From: Lineus longissimus
Lineage: Eukaryota > Nemertea > Pilidiophora > Heteronemertea > Lineidae
DNA length: 64,000 nt
Assembly (NCBI RefSeq): GCF_910592395.1
Contig: NC_088325.1
Location: forward strand, 4,801,501 to 4,865,500
Direction: 5' to 3'
Positions within the stretch are counted from its first letter, which is position 1. Every line of letters begins with the position of its first letter. The position numbers were made by a program, and so were the translations under genes. Below the pieces are notes generated by a model that saw only the letters and a list, made by a program, of their open reading frames with translations, ran no database searches and was not told where the DNA came from. This document shows positions 21,167 to 33,960 of this stretch, in pieces.

Positions 21167-22708
21167 AAAATTGTTTTTCCTTCCCATGCCCACAAAGCAG
21201 TTTTCCCTGAACATTTTAAAATATTGACTTCACCGATCGAAACCATACCAAAAACGGCCTACTAAAAATATATCCATATGATATAAAAAATGGTTTGCCT
21301 TCGTGTCGGGCCATAGAACGAATGTCATGCCTAAGTGTGCTTTCCATACACATGGTCAACCCCTCCCCCCTCCCTGTGTATATACATGTAATACTTTAAA
21401 CGACCCATCAGCGACCATACATATAAAACCAGCGAAGCTACCAGGCCGTCAGGTCTCTAGTTTCTAAATATCACAGAGTTAAAATAAGACAGGCCTAATT
21501 GAATGCAGTATGGTATATTTTGTTGGTCGTGTATCTAAGCCAAAAAAAGTATGGTCATAAAGCACCATTCACGGGTTGATGTGAATTTTTTCAATGTGGC
21601 CTATTTTGGGAAGCGCTATTATTTTTCACAGGTTTTCTTGAAATCTGACCTTTTTGACCAAGTCGGCGAAATGTCGGATAAATCAGATATAAAGTTAGAG
21701 AAACTGTTAACAAATCGAAAAAAGACAGCTACTTGTGTTTACAGCCTGGTTAACTTTCGAAACATGTTTTGCAGGACAAGTGCTGTCAATTACATAGAGA
21801 TGTCCTGATTTGCGAGGTCAAATTGAATAGAGGCAACCAATTTGGGACCAATACTAGTGTCCAACCCAAAATGACCATCACTCGGGTGTAGTCTAATACC
21901 TCAGAAATCCCACTCGAGTGGTTTTGTGTATTACCCAACCGATCTATGTATGCCTTTATTGCGAACTAAAGGTATAATTCATATTCATTCCTCAGCCAGA
22001 GCAGGGCTGGTGACCGTCCGTTACGTCATGAAACTCGACTTGCTATTTTGGTATAGCACCAGAGAACTACATTGCCTTCATGTACGCAATGTATAACAAA
22101 TCCTTTCATTCAAGCTGAGGTAATGTGCTATTTTGAGGTAAGGGTTTAAATCCACTGGAATGGAATTTAAATAGCCTAAAATGAAAAACGTATTCAAATG
22201 AATTTTGCGGCCGAATCTGCTAAAATCGGCGTGACGTCTATGATGGTCACCACTTGCCTCATAGATGACGTTAATAGCAATGTATACAATGTATCATGCT
22301 ATGCGCGGGCGCCACCTACCTGTTCGTCGGTGTCGTTCCAACTTCCACAAGTATGGACAACCACCATGACATATGTGCAACTTTAAGAGGGTTCAGATCG
22401 GTCTCAAAAGAGTGTCAGCAAAACTACGGCCACCTGACTGTCACTGGGGGAATTTTAGTAAGAGAGACAGACGTCTTAACTCCATCCTCGCGGTTTGGTG
22501 GTTCTGGCACTTTTTTCATTAATTATTTCCAAGGCACCACTTTTGGGTTGTTAGGGTTCCCCCCTAAACAGTGCAAGGAAAGGGATCTTTTTCAAATGGA
22601 CTATAATTGTCAGTTTAACCTCGACCAGACCTTTTTTCATCGCTGCGTGACCACATACGTATTACCCTAGCCTAAATCAGCGCTGACTACTCAGATACCG
22701 ATACACTA
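21167..22708. other. downstream flank of gene 1; possible 3' UTR
   Basis: This stretch follows the gene 1 stop codon on the minus strand. An AATAAA on that strand lies near 21,955-21,960 and could end the transcript. Several open frames occur on the plus strand (for example 22,296-22,670) but have no domain, splice context or paralogue in the window, so they are not called. Confidence 0.35.
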
Positions 22709-23432
22709 CTATTCCAGACATGGCTGTACATGTCTGAGGTCCAGATATTCTGCATGCTGAACTGGCTCTACTCGACCTAAATTGGCATATGTTGACACTT
22801 GGCTATGAGCCATATCGTCATTTGAGTGACTTTGTCGCCGCTTATTGTCCTCATCGGATTGGCTTGAACTGCTTTCGGTTGTGCTCTGGCCAGTTTGTCC
22901 CTGAATGGGGATTGATAAGTTGCTGTCATTGTCTTCAGGCTCCTGTCTCTCCTGACCGATTTTCTTCTTGCTTAAGACATCCTGCCCGAACTGCTCATAT
23001 GGGGTTGCGTACTCCATTTGATGATCCTGAGGTTCGGGAGGTGGGCTTTCGCCCGAATCATTTTGCAGCCTTCTCGAAGGACTATCCACGTAGTCGTAGG
23101 CGTATACGTCTACTTCATCATCTGAGCTCGTGGGCTCGTTCCCAAGGACTGCGCGCACTGGATTGTGATGCCCTATAGCCATTGGCAGTGCAGCATTCTG
23201 GTCGGGCGGGCGTTTAGGGTGAAATTCATCATTTTCGTATTCAGTCCCAGTATTCGCGTTGGGATGTACAGAGCTATTTCCGGCTGTTTTAAATTCAATC
23301 CTCGTATCGTCGTAATCTGCGGTGTCATTTATAGATAGCTGATTCACCCTGATTCTTGTATCATCTTTATCTGCGGTGCCATTTATAGGTCGAAGACTCT
23401 GCCTCGTCCCCCATCGCGCCAGTGCACGTTTC
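22709..23432 (-). CDS. gene 1 exon 7: cytoplasmic tail with tyrosine motifs
   Basis: 724 nt, acceptor 'cttccgcag', ends at a stop at 22,709. The tail is about 240 aa and rich in Ser, Asp, Glu, Gln and Pro. It contains an internal repeat (NGTADKDDTRIRV / NDTADYDDTRIEF), 'EYENDE' (pYxN-type Grb2 site), 'YAYDYVDSPS', 'MEYATPYEQF', and at the C-terminus 'VSTYANLG' and 'AEYLDL'. STYANL fits the ITIM consensus (S/I/V/L-x-Y-x-x-L/V). YANL and YLDL are separated by 10 residues, which also fits the ITAM spacing. The long frame on the opposite strand over this exon is a shadow. Confidence 0.85.
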
Positions 23433-26400
23433 CTGCGGAAGTAAAAACCGCGTTAATAGACCTGGCAAATGTGCTTAAAATAACGCAACCAACGTGGAAG
23501 TAGGAGTAACATGCTACACTGCGACTGCATTCACTTTGAATATACAGAATCATAGCGTTTAGTTTTCCTTAATATTTTGTCACTTTCACGCGACTTGCGT
23601 GTTCCCGTCGCAGATCTTGGGCTCAGGAAGTGGTACTTGCCCTTGCCTTTCTCTATTAGAGATGTTCCCCCGTCGTAGATGTGGCGCTTGACTTACACGA
23701 GGTCGCTTCGTGTATTGATATCCTGCGGTGTTTTGATTGTATATCTAATGCGATCATCGAGAAACTAGTGTTTGTGACTATGTTTCAGACTGTACAGTAT
23801 CTTACCATAAAACAAATACCGCAATGACGCCTGCTACAAGTACAATGACTCCTCCTACTACCACACCGCCAACAAGAGGAAAAACTGTTAAAAACAATAA
23901 CCGCATTGTGATTAAATCTTCATCAGACTTGGCATTTTTAGTGAGGAGAGCTTGCAGTCAAGATGAATACATTTGCAATCGACTTGGTTTCGCAGTAGCC
24001 TTGGTCATCTTGATCCGAGCTACTGAGGTCAGACTAACACCAGATATGTTACACTTTATACATGCTATTTGTTAATAATATATGATCTCGGAAAGCTTTG
24101 CTGTGCAAAACCATAGCCAGGAATGTGACGAAGACAAACGATTTAATTAGCCAGTGATAAAAATGCAGGTAACCAGTTTCCAAACTCCGACCAGTTGGGG
24201 TCAACTGTCTGGTTGGCGAAAAACTGCATCGATATACTGTCTCAGTCACTGCGAATCAAAGTGGTCTATTTGTTGTGCTTTCGCGACCAACAGCTACATT
24301 TAGTTCCGAGTGCATGATCAACTTCGTCGCTGGTCTAAGCAGGTGAATGCCAAATTATCAAAACTGACATGGCCAAATTGTTATCAAACAGACAAGGCCA
24401 AATGGCAACTTAATCCGAAGGTTCTATATTCTGTCGAGCTTCTACATGTATAATATAATAGTACAAATAAAAAAATAGTAATTCTGGCTATACGTAGAAT
24501 TTAACACATGACCTCGTGGCTTTAAGCGTTTTCAGCTCTACAGTTTTTTTCGAAGAATATCGATACAAATACATATCTGAAACTTTAGTCAAACTCGACT
24601 CACCTGATGTGTTTGTTTCAAGATCAACAGCTTGCGAGTTCTTTTTGTCATTGACTCCATTCTTGAAAACCGTGCTCCTGTATACAACATCCCTACCATC
24701 TTCAACCACCACAAAATAATAATATGTCTTGTCGGCATCAACGAGAAAGGCTGCAATGTTATTATCTAGGTTAGACACGGTGTAGTTCCTACAGTCTTGA
24801 GTGCCGTCCTGGCAGTACACGACCTTAATTGCTGTATATTTGCCACTCACTTTTTTCCAGCGCACCGTAACTATGTTGTCTATCCGGTTCACACCTATGA
24901 GGGTCGTTTGGGGTTTCTCTGCAGAGTATCAAAGAACAATTTTGACGAAAAAATGGGTTAAACAATGATCACACCAATGATAAGAGTTCAAGAAGACCGA
25001 CACCCAGTGTTTTTTTTTACAAAATACACTTTTTGTGATCAACTCCACTTGAGGTGAACCTTGAACCTATATGAAAAAATGAAAATTCCGACTTATGGGG
25101 GCTAGCCGTTAGTTGTTGACGTCAAATCCTTTACAGTTCCCGAAAAAAAAAACATTTTGTAGTGACTCAGTCTGTTCAGAGGTCGGTGTAATATTTTAAT
25201 GTGGTTGTTCCCCATATTTCTTCGTTTCCATACACTATACAGCTAAATAAATCAAGACTTGCAATAGGGAAATACACACGAAACAATATGTAATGCGAAA
25301 ACATGGAAACAACTAAAGAAGTCACACCAGTTCAAAGCCTTTAATGCGCTACTAAGAGTAATGATTCATAGAAACCGCTGATATACATTTAATGGTTTTC
25401 GCAAGAGGTGATTAACTGGAGCTCAGTGATGACCTGAATTCCGAATGGGTGTGTCTATTAGAAAAAAAGACAAACCTGGTGTTTTCCCAGATGTTATGTT
25501 GCTGAAGTTACTCGCCTGAGTTCCCACGTTAGAATTCTTGCTGCGCACCCGAAACATATACCAGACATTCGACTCAAGACCTATTACTCTATGATACACG
25601 GCTTTCTTGAGACCTGGGTCAGTTATTCCTCCTTGTGGAACCTCCGCAGCAACATCCCAGTTGTCGGCAGACTGCTTGTATTGGACGTAAAACCTCTGCT
25701 TCAATCCACCATTGAATTCTGAGATCCACTCGAGAGTAACTGTTACGGCAGTTGTGTTCACTACTTTGAGTTTGCTGGGTGCAGAGGGTGGCCCTTAAAT
25801 GTAGTAACGGTTGCGACCTCAGTTATGGGATGGATGTGCCAATTCTGGTGTCTGTACATCGGGCCGTTAACTCGTCTTACTGGGGTACTAAGGTGAAGCG
25901 CAATGAGCAACTGTTCCGACCAGCTGGATGTGGCGCAATAAGTATCATTATCAAGAACAGAAAACATAGCAATAAGAAAAAACGAAGGATGTACTTACTA
26001 ACGACAACAAAATCATGTGCATTGCTTGACTTAGATCCAGCATCATTTTTTGCGACACATACATATTTTCCAGCATGCCCGAGGGTGACGGGTGTAATTA
26101 GAAGAGCACCGTATGCATCGGTCTCTGGTGATAGAGGTTTGCCATTCTTAGTCCACGTGTAAGTGACTGGTTTCGTCACTATGACATTTTCGGCATTGCA
26201 GGTGAGTTTTGCAGTGTCTCCAACATTGACCGGCGATTGAATTGTGACTGTTGGTGTGAGGGGTGGAACTGAAATAAAGAGAGAGAGAGGGTCGTCAGCA
26301 GCTTGAAGAGGTAATAAGCTTTAGGTTTGTGGTTCACCTACGGCAAGCACCTATGACCAATGACCTGTCTATTCGGGCACTACGTGTCAGCACTTTTTCA

Positions 26401-29400
26401 ACATTACCAAAACCGTTTGCAGCCGACCAAATAATTCTGAAATTGAGCAATTCTCTCAGTGAGAATACAGACCACGAGGCTTTATACTTGAATAAAAAAT
26501 AAATTATCTGTAGGGATTTTTGAAATAATATTTTCACAGTGGCGACTCCTTTTGCGCGCGATTGACATTTGTAACACGTGCTTCTTCGATCTATTTTGCT
26601 CCGAGGCAATTATCATTGGCTCATATATTATCCACGTCTATGAAGTTCTATTATGCCGTCAATTGATTTGCTAATGCATTAAGGTAAATGTTTTTTTAGA
26701 CTGACTAGTCGCCCTTTTTGCCGATTCATTACAATGAATAATGCCATTAATTGTCAAAATATAATTTACATCTTATTTGCATATCAAACGTTATTCGTTG
26801 AATAATGAATATGTTTTAGTTCAACATGTGATCAGGGGTAGTGGAAGCGACCCTAGGAGCACGCAAAAACTCCTGGGTGAACGAAGTTGCTGAGTTGAAG
26901 AGATCAACAGGAGAAGAACGAATATTGTAGAAGACATGCACGCACTTCTTCAACATCAATCAACTTGTCTGTCTTCCTTGTTGCTGTTACAAATGAAAGG
27001 GAAGATCAAACCGAAACCCCAGACATCAGGGAAACAGTCATCCCTTTTAGGGGAGAAAGTATGTTCTGCATTGGTATAATATGTGTTGTTGATACTAACC
27101 TAAAACATCCAATCTCAGTTTAGTTGTGGCCTCTTGTCCATCAGCCTCACACACCCATACCCCGCTGTCCGAAGTTTGAACATTACTTAATTGAAAACTG
27201 TTATAATTTTTCATATCACACCGTGCCGTTCTCAATCTTGATTTGTACTCCTTTAAAACGACTAAACAATTGTACGATAGAAGTACGGCTCCTTGGCTGC
27301 GGTGTTTGTCTTTCCACCACCTTGAATTTCCGGCCGTTCCACCTGTTATGTTACAACTTAGCGTTATCGTTTCGCCGAGGTGTGGACGTGAATTACTAAG
27401 GGTATTTCTTATCGTCATCCCGAGAATATCTGAAATCAGGAAAGCAACAGGATGATTTTTCATTATGTAACATGCCAACACTAAGACAACAGTTTAACAA
27501 CGCTAAGGTAAAATGGGGTATTTGTAGCCCCGGTCTAATTGTAGCCCCTGGCAATGTTTTTGATCTATATTCCGGTTATCATGGAATTATTCAGCCAACC
27601 CAAGAATGGATATGAAAGAAGTTACTCTTTAGTATCACAACATAAAACATAAATAGTTTTGGATTATGCAACAGGTTATGCAAGAGCTTTGGCTATAAGA
27701 GGTAAACTAATCAGACACATGCACAAAATAAGTGGGGATCGAACTTTTTACAGGTCTGAATTTTCCACACTTGTACATTTCCACATTGATATGTTTGAAA
27801 CTTGGTTCAGGTGATCAGTATTGAGTGTAGAGAATGTTGTATGCGGCATTAAAATTTAATTTTTCAGCGACACATTTCTGACCAAGGTACCCTCGGGGTA
27901 TTTGTAACCCGTTGGTTTGGGTTATATGTAGCCCCTATAAATAGCTCAATATATCCTGTCATAAATCATGAAAATGCTGGATTTTTTATTGTTATAACAG
28001 AATTATATTATTTGATAATAAATCTATCCGATTTAGATACAATGTTAACCCTTTATGTACCAACAATGATACATTTGTGGTTTCATACTGGTTTATCTCA
28101 AATTATTTCGAAATAATGCTAATATTTTCAAAGTTACTGGTGTCCCTAGTTAAAGCCACACCCTTGAATAGATAGCAGCATTTCTCATGGTACATTACAT
28201 TACCATTAAGTGGTGCCAGCTATAGTAGGGGTTGATACATTACCCACTAACTGAAACTACATGTACAGTATTTAATGGCGAACGACAAGACCGTCAGTCG
28301 ATTCAGAATATTACAAGCTGTTGTCTGACACAAGGTGTAATGTACAACAGAGGTGATAGATGGAAATTTGTGTTTTTACACCAGTTTAAAATCAGTCTGA
28401 CTTGCGATGATATTGTTTAAATTGTTGGTTAGTGATTGCATCGAACATCACTTAATGTGTGCAATAGATATCGTTTGATACCGTCAAAATTTCGTCGTCA
28501 ACCTAGATTGGAATAATATTGAAAGCTTTAAAGTCTTGTATTGTCGCTCAGAGGCATTGTTTTAGATTAAGTGTCCTGAATTACAGGCTGTAATATTGGA
28601 GAAGGTGCCACTACAAGATGCAGGCCGGTTTTAGTGAATCTGCCTGAAAATCTCTTGCGTAAGCAAAGTTATAGGTGGAAAAGGGGCAACAAATACCCCA
28701 TTTTCTATTATCACTCGTCAAACAACAATTTGATGTGAACAACATTTATGTAGTGATTTGACTTTTTGAGCAAACCCGTTTGAACATTGGTCATTTTTCA
28801 GTAGAAATTGCGATTAACAATGCGTTATTTATGATTATTATTATCATTATAGAAAAATTCAACAGGAAGATATAGTGTTTGTTCGACTCATTTATGACAC
28901 AAAGCAGACGTTACGAGTGGCCTGGCAGGTTTAATGGTCATTGTAATTCTCTACTGTGAGCTGTGAGACCAAAAAAAATCTATCTTCAGAGATCTTTATC
29001 TTGGAGGTGAATAACAAAACATGTTCAAGATATGTACAGTCTTACCAGAAAGTAAATGTCCACAGGTTTTTAAAAATATCACAGAGGTAGAATAACGTAA
29101 TTGAATGCAGTTTTCAGCAGACAATGATATGTTAAGTTGCTAATGTATCTGTTTTTTGGCCCAGTGAATTCTGTCTCTTCATTATGAAACAGGCAAGTCT
29201 AAACATGCCCCAAAACTCTTATTTTAATTTCAATTTTTCAAAATGTAACGGTGAACTAGGGGATGCAAAAAAGGTGTTTTTTGCTTTCATTAGAAAATTC
29301 ATGCTAAATTTTTCATTTTGAAGCATAATTTTAGTTCGCTACAGGTGATTCTTTGTGTCAGACAGCTGGTGACATTTGCGAACTCCCCTTATGGTCAGCA

Positions 29401-29777
29401 ATGCAGTCAGTCAGGGTTTTATGAATGCATCCATTCAACACAATTGATTGTTCAAATAAACAAAATACATAAACTTTTCTCTACCAGAATATCACCCTTC
29501 ATCTGTCTGATTGTTGTACAGCAGTTTTGGCAAGTGACGTGATCAGACAGATGATTTGCTGCTACTGATGTGACGTCATCACTCCACCTGAGCGTCACAG
29601 ATTAGTAAAAAGTGTCAGCCGTAAATAGCATCTAAAATCGTTTGAAATACAGTTTGTACTTTTGAGACACCAGCGAGATAAATCAAAACCGACTCAACAG
29701 AAACAAAATCGGCGTTCGCAAAATAACTTACTTTGAAACTGGAGAAGCATGAATGCCAAAAATAGTAGAAGTTTCAT
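22709..29777 (-). CDS. gene 1: Ig-Ig-FN3-FN3 transmembrane receptor with ITIM/ITAM-like tail (7 exons)
   Basis: A complete type I membrane receptor model of 693 aa. Exons (minus strand): 29,777-29,732; 27,429-27,100; 26,268-25,999; 25,793-25,476; 24,918-24,604; 23,884-23,806; 23,432-22,709. Each junction has an AG acceptor and a GT donor, the reading frame is maintained, and the four extracellular domain exons are all phase 1-1. Domain order: signal peptide (1-15), Ig (16-125), Ig (126-215), two FN3 (216-426), membrane helix (about 428-450), cytoplasmic tail (453-693). It would act at the cell surface, binding an unknown ligand and signalling through phosphotyrosines. Neighbour: a related receptor runs the opposite way from about 35 kb. 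No orthologue is named; the closest analogy is vertebrate paired immune receptors. Confidence 0.85.
23806..23884 (-). CDS. gene 1 exon 6: transmembrane helix
   Basis: 79 nt, phase 1 to 2, acceptor 'gtttttaacag', donor GTAAGA. It encodes FPLVGGVVVGGVIVLVAGVI followed by AVFVLW, an uncharged helix of about 23 residues with several GxxxG-type small-residue spacings. The next exon starts with the basic stop-transfer sequence KRALAR. Confidence 0.85.
24604..24918 (-). CDS. gene 1 exon 5: second fibronectin type III domain
   Basis: 315 nt, phase 1-1, acceptor 'actctgcag', donor GTGAGT. FN3-like: 'VTVRWKKVSGKYTAIKVVY' and 'DADKTYYYFVVVEDGRDVVY'. Two cysteines (YCQDGTQDC) could form a local disulphide. 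Its C-terminal linker is Asn/Asp/Ser rich before the membrane exon. Confidence 0.75.
25476..25793 (-). CDS. gene 1 exon 4: first fibronectin type III domain
   Basis: 318 nt, phase 1-1, acceptor 'catttaag', donor GTTTGT. FN3 hallmarks: 'PPSAPSKLKV' opening, 'VTLEWISEFNGG' (conserved Trp), 'WYMFRVRSKNSNVG' (conserved Tyr-x-hydrophobic-Arg-Val-x-Ser/Asn pattern). Confidence 0.82.
25999..26268 (-). CDS. gene 1 exon 3: second Ig domain
   Basis: 270 nt, phase 1-1, acceptor 'tttatttcag', donor GTAAGT. C2/I-type Ig: 'GDTAKLTCNAE' (B Cys), 'YTWTKNGKPL' (C Trp), 'LGHAGKYVCVAKNDAG' (F Cys with the canonical D/G-x-G-x-Y-x-C spacing). Confidence 0.88.
26755..26890. repeat. dispersed repeat, copy 2 (in gene 1 intron)
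   Basis: Diverged copy of the block at 4,690-4,845, in the same orientation: 'catcaaacgttattcgttga', 'caacatgtgatcaggggta', 'actcctggg'. Confidence 0.6.
27100..27429 (-). CDS. gene 1 exon 2: first Ig domain (four cysteines)
   Basis: 330 nt, phase 1-1, acceptor 'gatttcag', donor GTTAGT. V-type Ig pattern: 'ETITLSCNIT' (strand B Cys), 'SRWWKD' (strand C Trp), 'NVQTSDSGVWVCEA' (strand F Cys). Two additional cysteines between them (YNCLVV and ARCDM) suggest a second disulphide. The Ig1 exon of gene 2 has the same length, phase and four-cysteine layout. Confidence 0.88.
27510..28704. mobile_element. non-coding DNA element in gene 1 intron 1
   Basis: A 22-bp inverted terminal repeat bounds 1.2 kb: 'aaaatggggtatttgtagcc' at 27,510 and its near-complement 'ggcaacaaataccccatttt' ending at 28,704. 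Diverged internal copies of the GGGTATTTGTARCCC motif lie at about 27,527-27,548 and 27,893-27,935. No transposase and no clear target duplication, so the family is unassigned. Confidence 0.55.
29732..29777 (-). CDS. gene 1 exon 1: signal peptide
   Basis: 46 nt encoding MKLLLFLAFMLLQFQ, a short basic residue followed by a strongly hydrophobic core, typical of a signal peptide. Donor GTAAGT follows directly; phase 1. The ATG at 29,777 is the only Met fitting this exon and defines the start of the protein. Confidence 0.8.
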
Positions 29778-32700
29778 CGTGATAGCGGTCGAAGATCTTT
29801 ATGTTAAGATGATGAACTCCGAGAAAAGTGTAACGATTTTACACTCGTATCTAAATTAACATCTCCCAGGTAACTCCACAAGATCTAGGCTATGACTCTT
29901 GATGGTATTGCATATTGTCTCCTTGAACGCAATGACTCTTGGCGGTATGACAGAAATGTTTCTCACTTGATGAAACCAGGTTGGTCCTCCCAGTCAGACC
30001 TACTCTTTTTTAAATCCCTATAATCGTTATTGTGGCAAATTATCAGATTACATGTGTATGGACTTTTAAACAAAGCATTTTCCATGCCAGGAATGCGATT
30101 TGACTCTGAAATGATGTGATACTTAACGGAGCAGACGAATATAACTGACAAAGAAGTAATTGTATAATTACAATTATGTACTCTGAACTCATGACTGTTG
30201 TTTAGTTATCATCCGATTATCATTCATGACTACTCTTAATGTTATGACTTGTACTCCGTTCCTGGGTCTCTTTGCACCCAAGCGGAATCTGCAGAATGCA
30301 ATGTTACTGGTTGGAACCGTGCAATCTCTCCCAGAGGTCAATGCGCTCCACTTCCGGGCTCTCATTAACCCATGGAAACATCTGAAAAAAACTTTATGAT
30401 AAGTTGATGACAATTTACAAAAATATATCAATGACGTCACTCGATATCACATGTAATTTAATTTAAGCATGAGATAATTAAAATTGAAATTAAAATTTTG
30501 CTCCTGGTTATCACGTGAACATCGCTCGATCAAAGCCTCCTATTGACCTTGGTCATATATTACTATGATTAATTTCCCTAATGAGTCAATCCAACACATT
30601 GCTTTTATATAATACATTAACTACCATATCAAAGACAAATACTTCCCATTTGTTGTATGAGTAATGCAAATTTACTGCAGCAATAAAAAGTTGTCATCAT
30701 GATAAAATGACAGCCTCGTCGATTTGTTTATGAAGTGGTACTATTTTTTTAGCAGGAGTCAAATTAGCGACATAGATTATATTCATGTTCGTGTCAGATG
30801 CTAAGTAAATAGTTCACGTCCAGGCGTATAGCCTCGGGAAATAATATTTTCACCTGACAAATAAGTTCCAATATCTCATGTCTGGACGTGAAATATTTGT
30901 TTTATCATACTGAATACCTGTTTCAATTACTGCAAACTAAAAATACATTCGGTCGAGACGGTACCTGGTCGGCACGATGCTCCTCTTCGACAGTTTATCA
31001 AAGTGCCGTCCGATGGTGACGGCGCTTTATTGGGCACGACACGATTCGTCTCGTCTATGCGCCTTTATTGACAATTCTGAGTCTTTTTCATTCATAATTA
31101 AATGCCCCTAAGGCGCGGGCTGCTTTTCTCCACCACCTTTTCGGTGCTTGTAGCATCCTAGTTATTTTCAATCGGTGGATAGACACGCAAATGAATGTAG
31201 CCATTACATGTACTCAAAAACAGATTAGTTAAAACAAACAGTGTATGTAGTTTCTCGGTTGATAAGCTTGACATGAATCCCAATCGTCACTGACAAAATG
31301 CAGTGGTTCCCCTGAGGTTTGCATCGAAGTTTTCAACCATTTTTGAGAAACACGTTGTCTCCCGTTTCCTTCGTCAGAAAATGCGTCTAAAAAGTAAGGA
31401 ATTAGATCATCAATAAAATTTGGTAGCAGAACGCAGCTGCAGAGTCATACGATATACGGAAGCAGAACATTTTAGGAAAAAGGAACTCTAGATAGGAAAA
31501 ATTAGTCGTTGAAATATGGTATACCCGTCTCAGGATCCTAAAGCAATGTGCGCTGTACACGTTGCATGCCGTGTGTGAAAACTATATTGTAAGTACTGTA
31601 ATCGTATTGTATTTCAATGTATTCAACTTGCATTATTTCTGTTAAGGGACAGGAAGGCTCTATGCAGGACCCAAATAGGTACAGGTGAGAGGATTTGAAC
31701 TGACTGCGGCATTGCCCGGCGCATTGCGGTACGCTGCTGGCTTTATTATTGGTGGCGTATTGTGCATTGTCTAAAATTGTCTGCACCTGGATTATTCCGA
31801 TAATTGTTTCGTATCGCGTAATCGTGATCAGAGTACCAAATTGCAAATCGCGTGAGAGAGAAGCGAGCATTTACAAGTTACATGTGCATTAGACTTAGAT
31901 TTCAAGATATGATCTGCGTGCGTATGTGGGATGATCAGGTTTGCACTGGATGCGATGGCGAGATCGCCTACACTTCCAACTCATGTACTTCAAATTCGAG
32001 CCCCATTGATCAATGCCGAACCATATATTGTTTGTTTCTGAAAAACATTAAAACGATTATTCTCCTTGATTTCAAATGCATGGTGTTTGCCTATAGATAT
32101 TATTGAGTAATCCAAATGACCAATCTGAGATCAGCCTTTTTTGCTCCATATACAAACCCTTTCAAAAAGCAATACAACCCACTGCAAAGAGCGCTCTTTC
32201 TACTGCTTGACAATCCCGACGTTCATTTGTTGTTTAATTCCATAAAACAGATTTTAAGTTGAATATTTAATACCAATTTTACGCGGTAACACACACTAAA
32301 TTTGATACACAAGCAGCCGTGGGAAGAATAACTGGTATGATGCGTCGCCGATCGCTGTTTGTGCTTTCAATGTGCTTTCGATCGGCAGTCTGGTATAGGC
32401 TATCTTGACCCGCAATGTTTTGAGATCGCTAAACACTCGCCCAAACCCTTGGCATTTTCCGCCTCAGGAGCGTTTTTTGCCCAGGCAAGTAGCCTCGATT
32501 TTGGACCAGTCAGAACAACGACCTCAGCAACTGCAGTAGTATCCGATTCTGAGCGACAATGCAAATTGAAATGGCTTACTGGACTTTGCGCAACGAAACG
32601 AAACGAGCGACATGGGGGAGCGACCATTATGTTTTACCCCGGTACGTCAAGTTCGATACATGGTGTCAGTCACCAGTGAGTGATGACCCACATCCACCCA

Positions 32701-33957
32701 GGCAGCTGAGACACATGTCTTGTTGGACATGCCTACTGATTTTTACTAAATAAAAGCATAACTTCACTTCACACTTTTCGGGGTTGAAAATGTACTCACG
32801 TAAATCACCAAAATTACATGCCGAATTCGCACATGACCTGTTATTTCTCAAAGCTTGGAAGCTCAAATGTCTGAATGTAATGTATGCGCGTAATGCATAC
32901 TCTCAGCAAGCGAATAGTTTTGATCGTCGGTTTTTAATACGAATCATTTCCTGTATGGCCGTTACAAGCCGTTGTCTGAATATGATGTGAACCTGTTTAC
33001 CGTTCAATGCTGCTCCCTGTGACGCTGTACCCGCAAATGTTCAATGAACAAAATGCTGAACATGACTTACACGGCTTGTTCGCATCGTAAACATAGTGGT
33101 ACCCGGGTTAACTGTCTTTGCGTTTGGCCTGATTTTACAACGATTACTCCCCATGTAACCACGATCTAGGATGGACAGGCTGTGTATTATGAATAGGAAA
33201 AGTCACCTAGGGACCGTTGCGTAGAATACTTTTTTGGCGAAATATTGCGCAAAGTCCAGTAAGCCAATTGAAATATCCACGACAATACGATTTAAAATTG
33301 TGATAATTCATGTTTTGCCATGGCGCAGGGGAAACAGGTAGATGAAAAGTTCTTTAGAATTTGTGGAGTTAAAGCTAGTTTTTGTCTTTTGCTATCCCAG
33401 GAGAACGAATTTCTGCCTACAACCCTGTGCCCATTAAACGGATTCTAAAAATACACTTACATATTGCATTAGTTGTACCGTTGCCAAAACGGGCGACGAG
33501 GTTGGAAACATGCGTTGACCTTTGCCCTCTTTAAGTTTTTATATCAGCGCTGTGTGGCACGCGCTGAGAGCGTGCCGAGAAAACAGAAAAAATCGATGTA
33601 ATCCGTCATGGGTTTGTTGAGCTCGATAGTGGTGACGCAAACGCATGAGAGTCAGGATGGGCATAAGCGTGCTGAGGCATGTTATATGTAGATAACGATG
33701 CTGCAACGCTTGATTGCGGCGCTCTCATTGGGCGCTTTTTCAATCGCTACAATCCTTCTGAAGGGTATAGATTTCACCAGGGGTATGAAATATTGACAGG
33801 CGAAGTAACGACGAGGCGACCTTGACACACTTAATTTAATTTTAGACCAATTAGTTTTTGTTAGCAGTATATTTCAAGAGAAAAATACTTGTGCTTAGAA
33901 ATTCATTTAATGACAGTCACCGCATGTCGCCTTGTATGTCCAGATAGTAAACCTTCA
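29778..33957. other. region between the two receptor genes; no exon identified
   Basis: This is the shared upstream region of gene 1 (minus) and gene 2 (plus). Gene 2's signal-peptide exon should lie here or between 34,940 and 35,060, but I could not identify a Met plus hydrophobic core with a phase 1 donor. Open frames here have no domain or splice context. Confidence 0.4.
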
Positions 33958-33960
33958 TTA

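Noticed and set aside
22296-22670. 124-aa plus-strand ORF with several cysteines
   Set aside because: No domain, no splice context, and it sits antisense in the probable 3' UTR of gene 1.
22789-23178. 129-aa plus-strand ORF
   Set aside because: Antisense shadow of the gene 1 cytoplasmic-tail exon.
24049-24249. 66-aa minus-strand ORF with a hydrophobic stretch in a gene 1 intron
   Set aside because: It could mimic an alternative membrane exon, but it lacks an acceptor and donor in a compatible phase, and a good membrane exon is present at 23,806-23,884.
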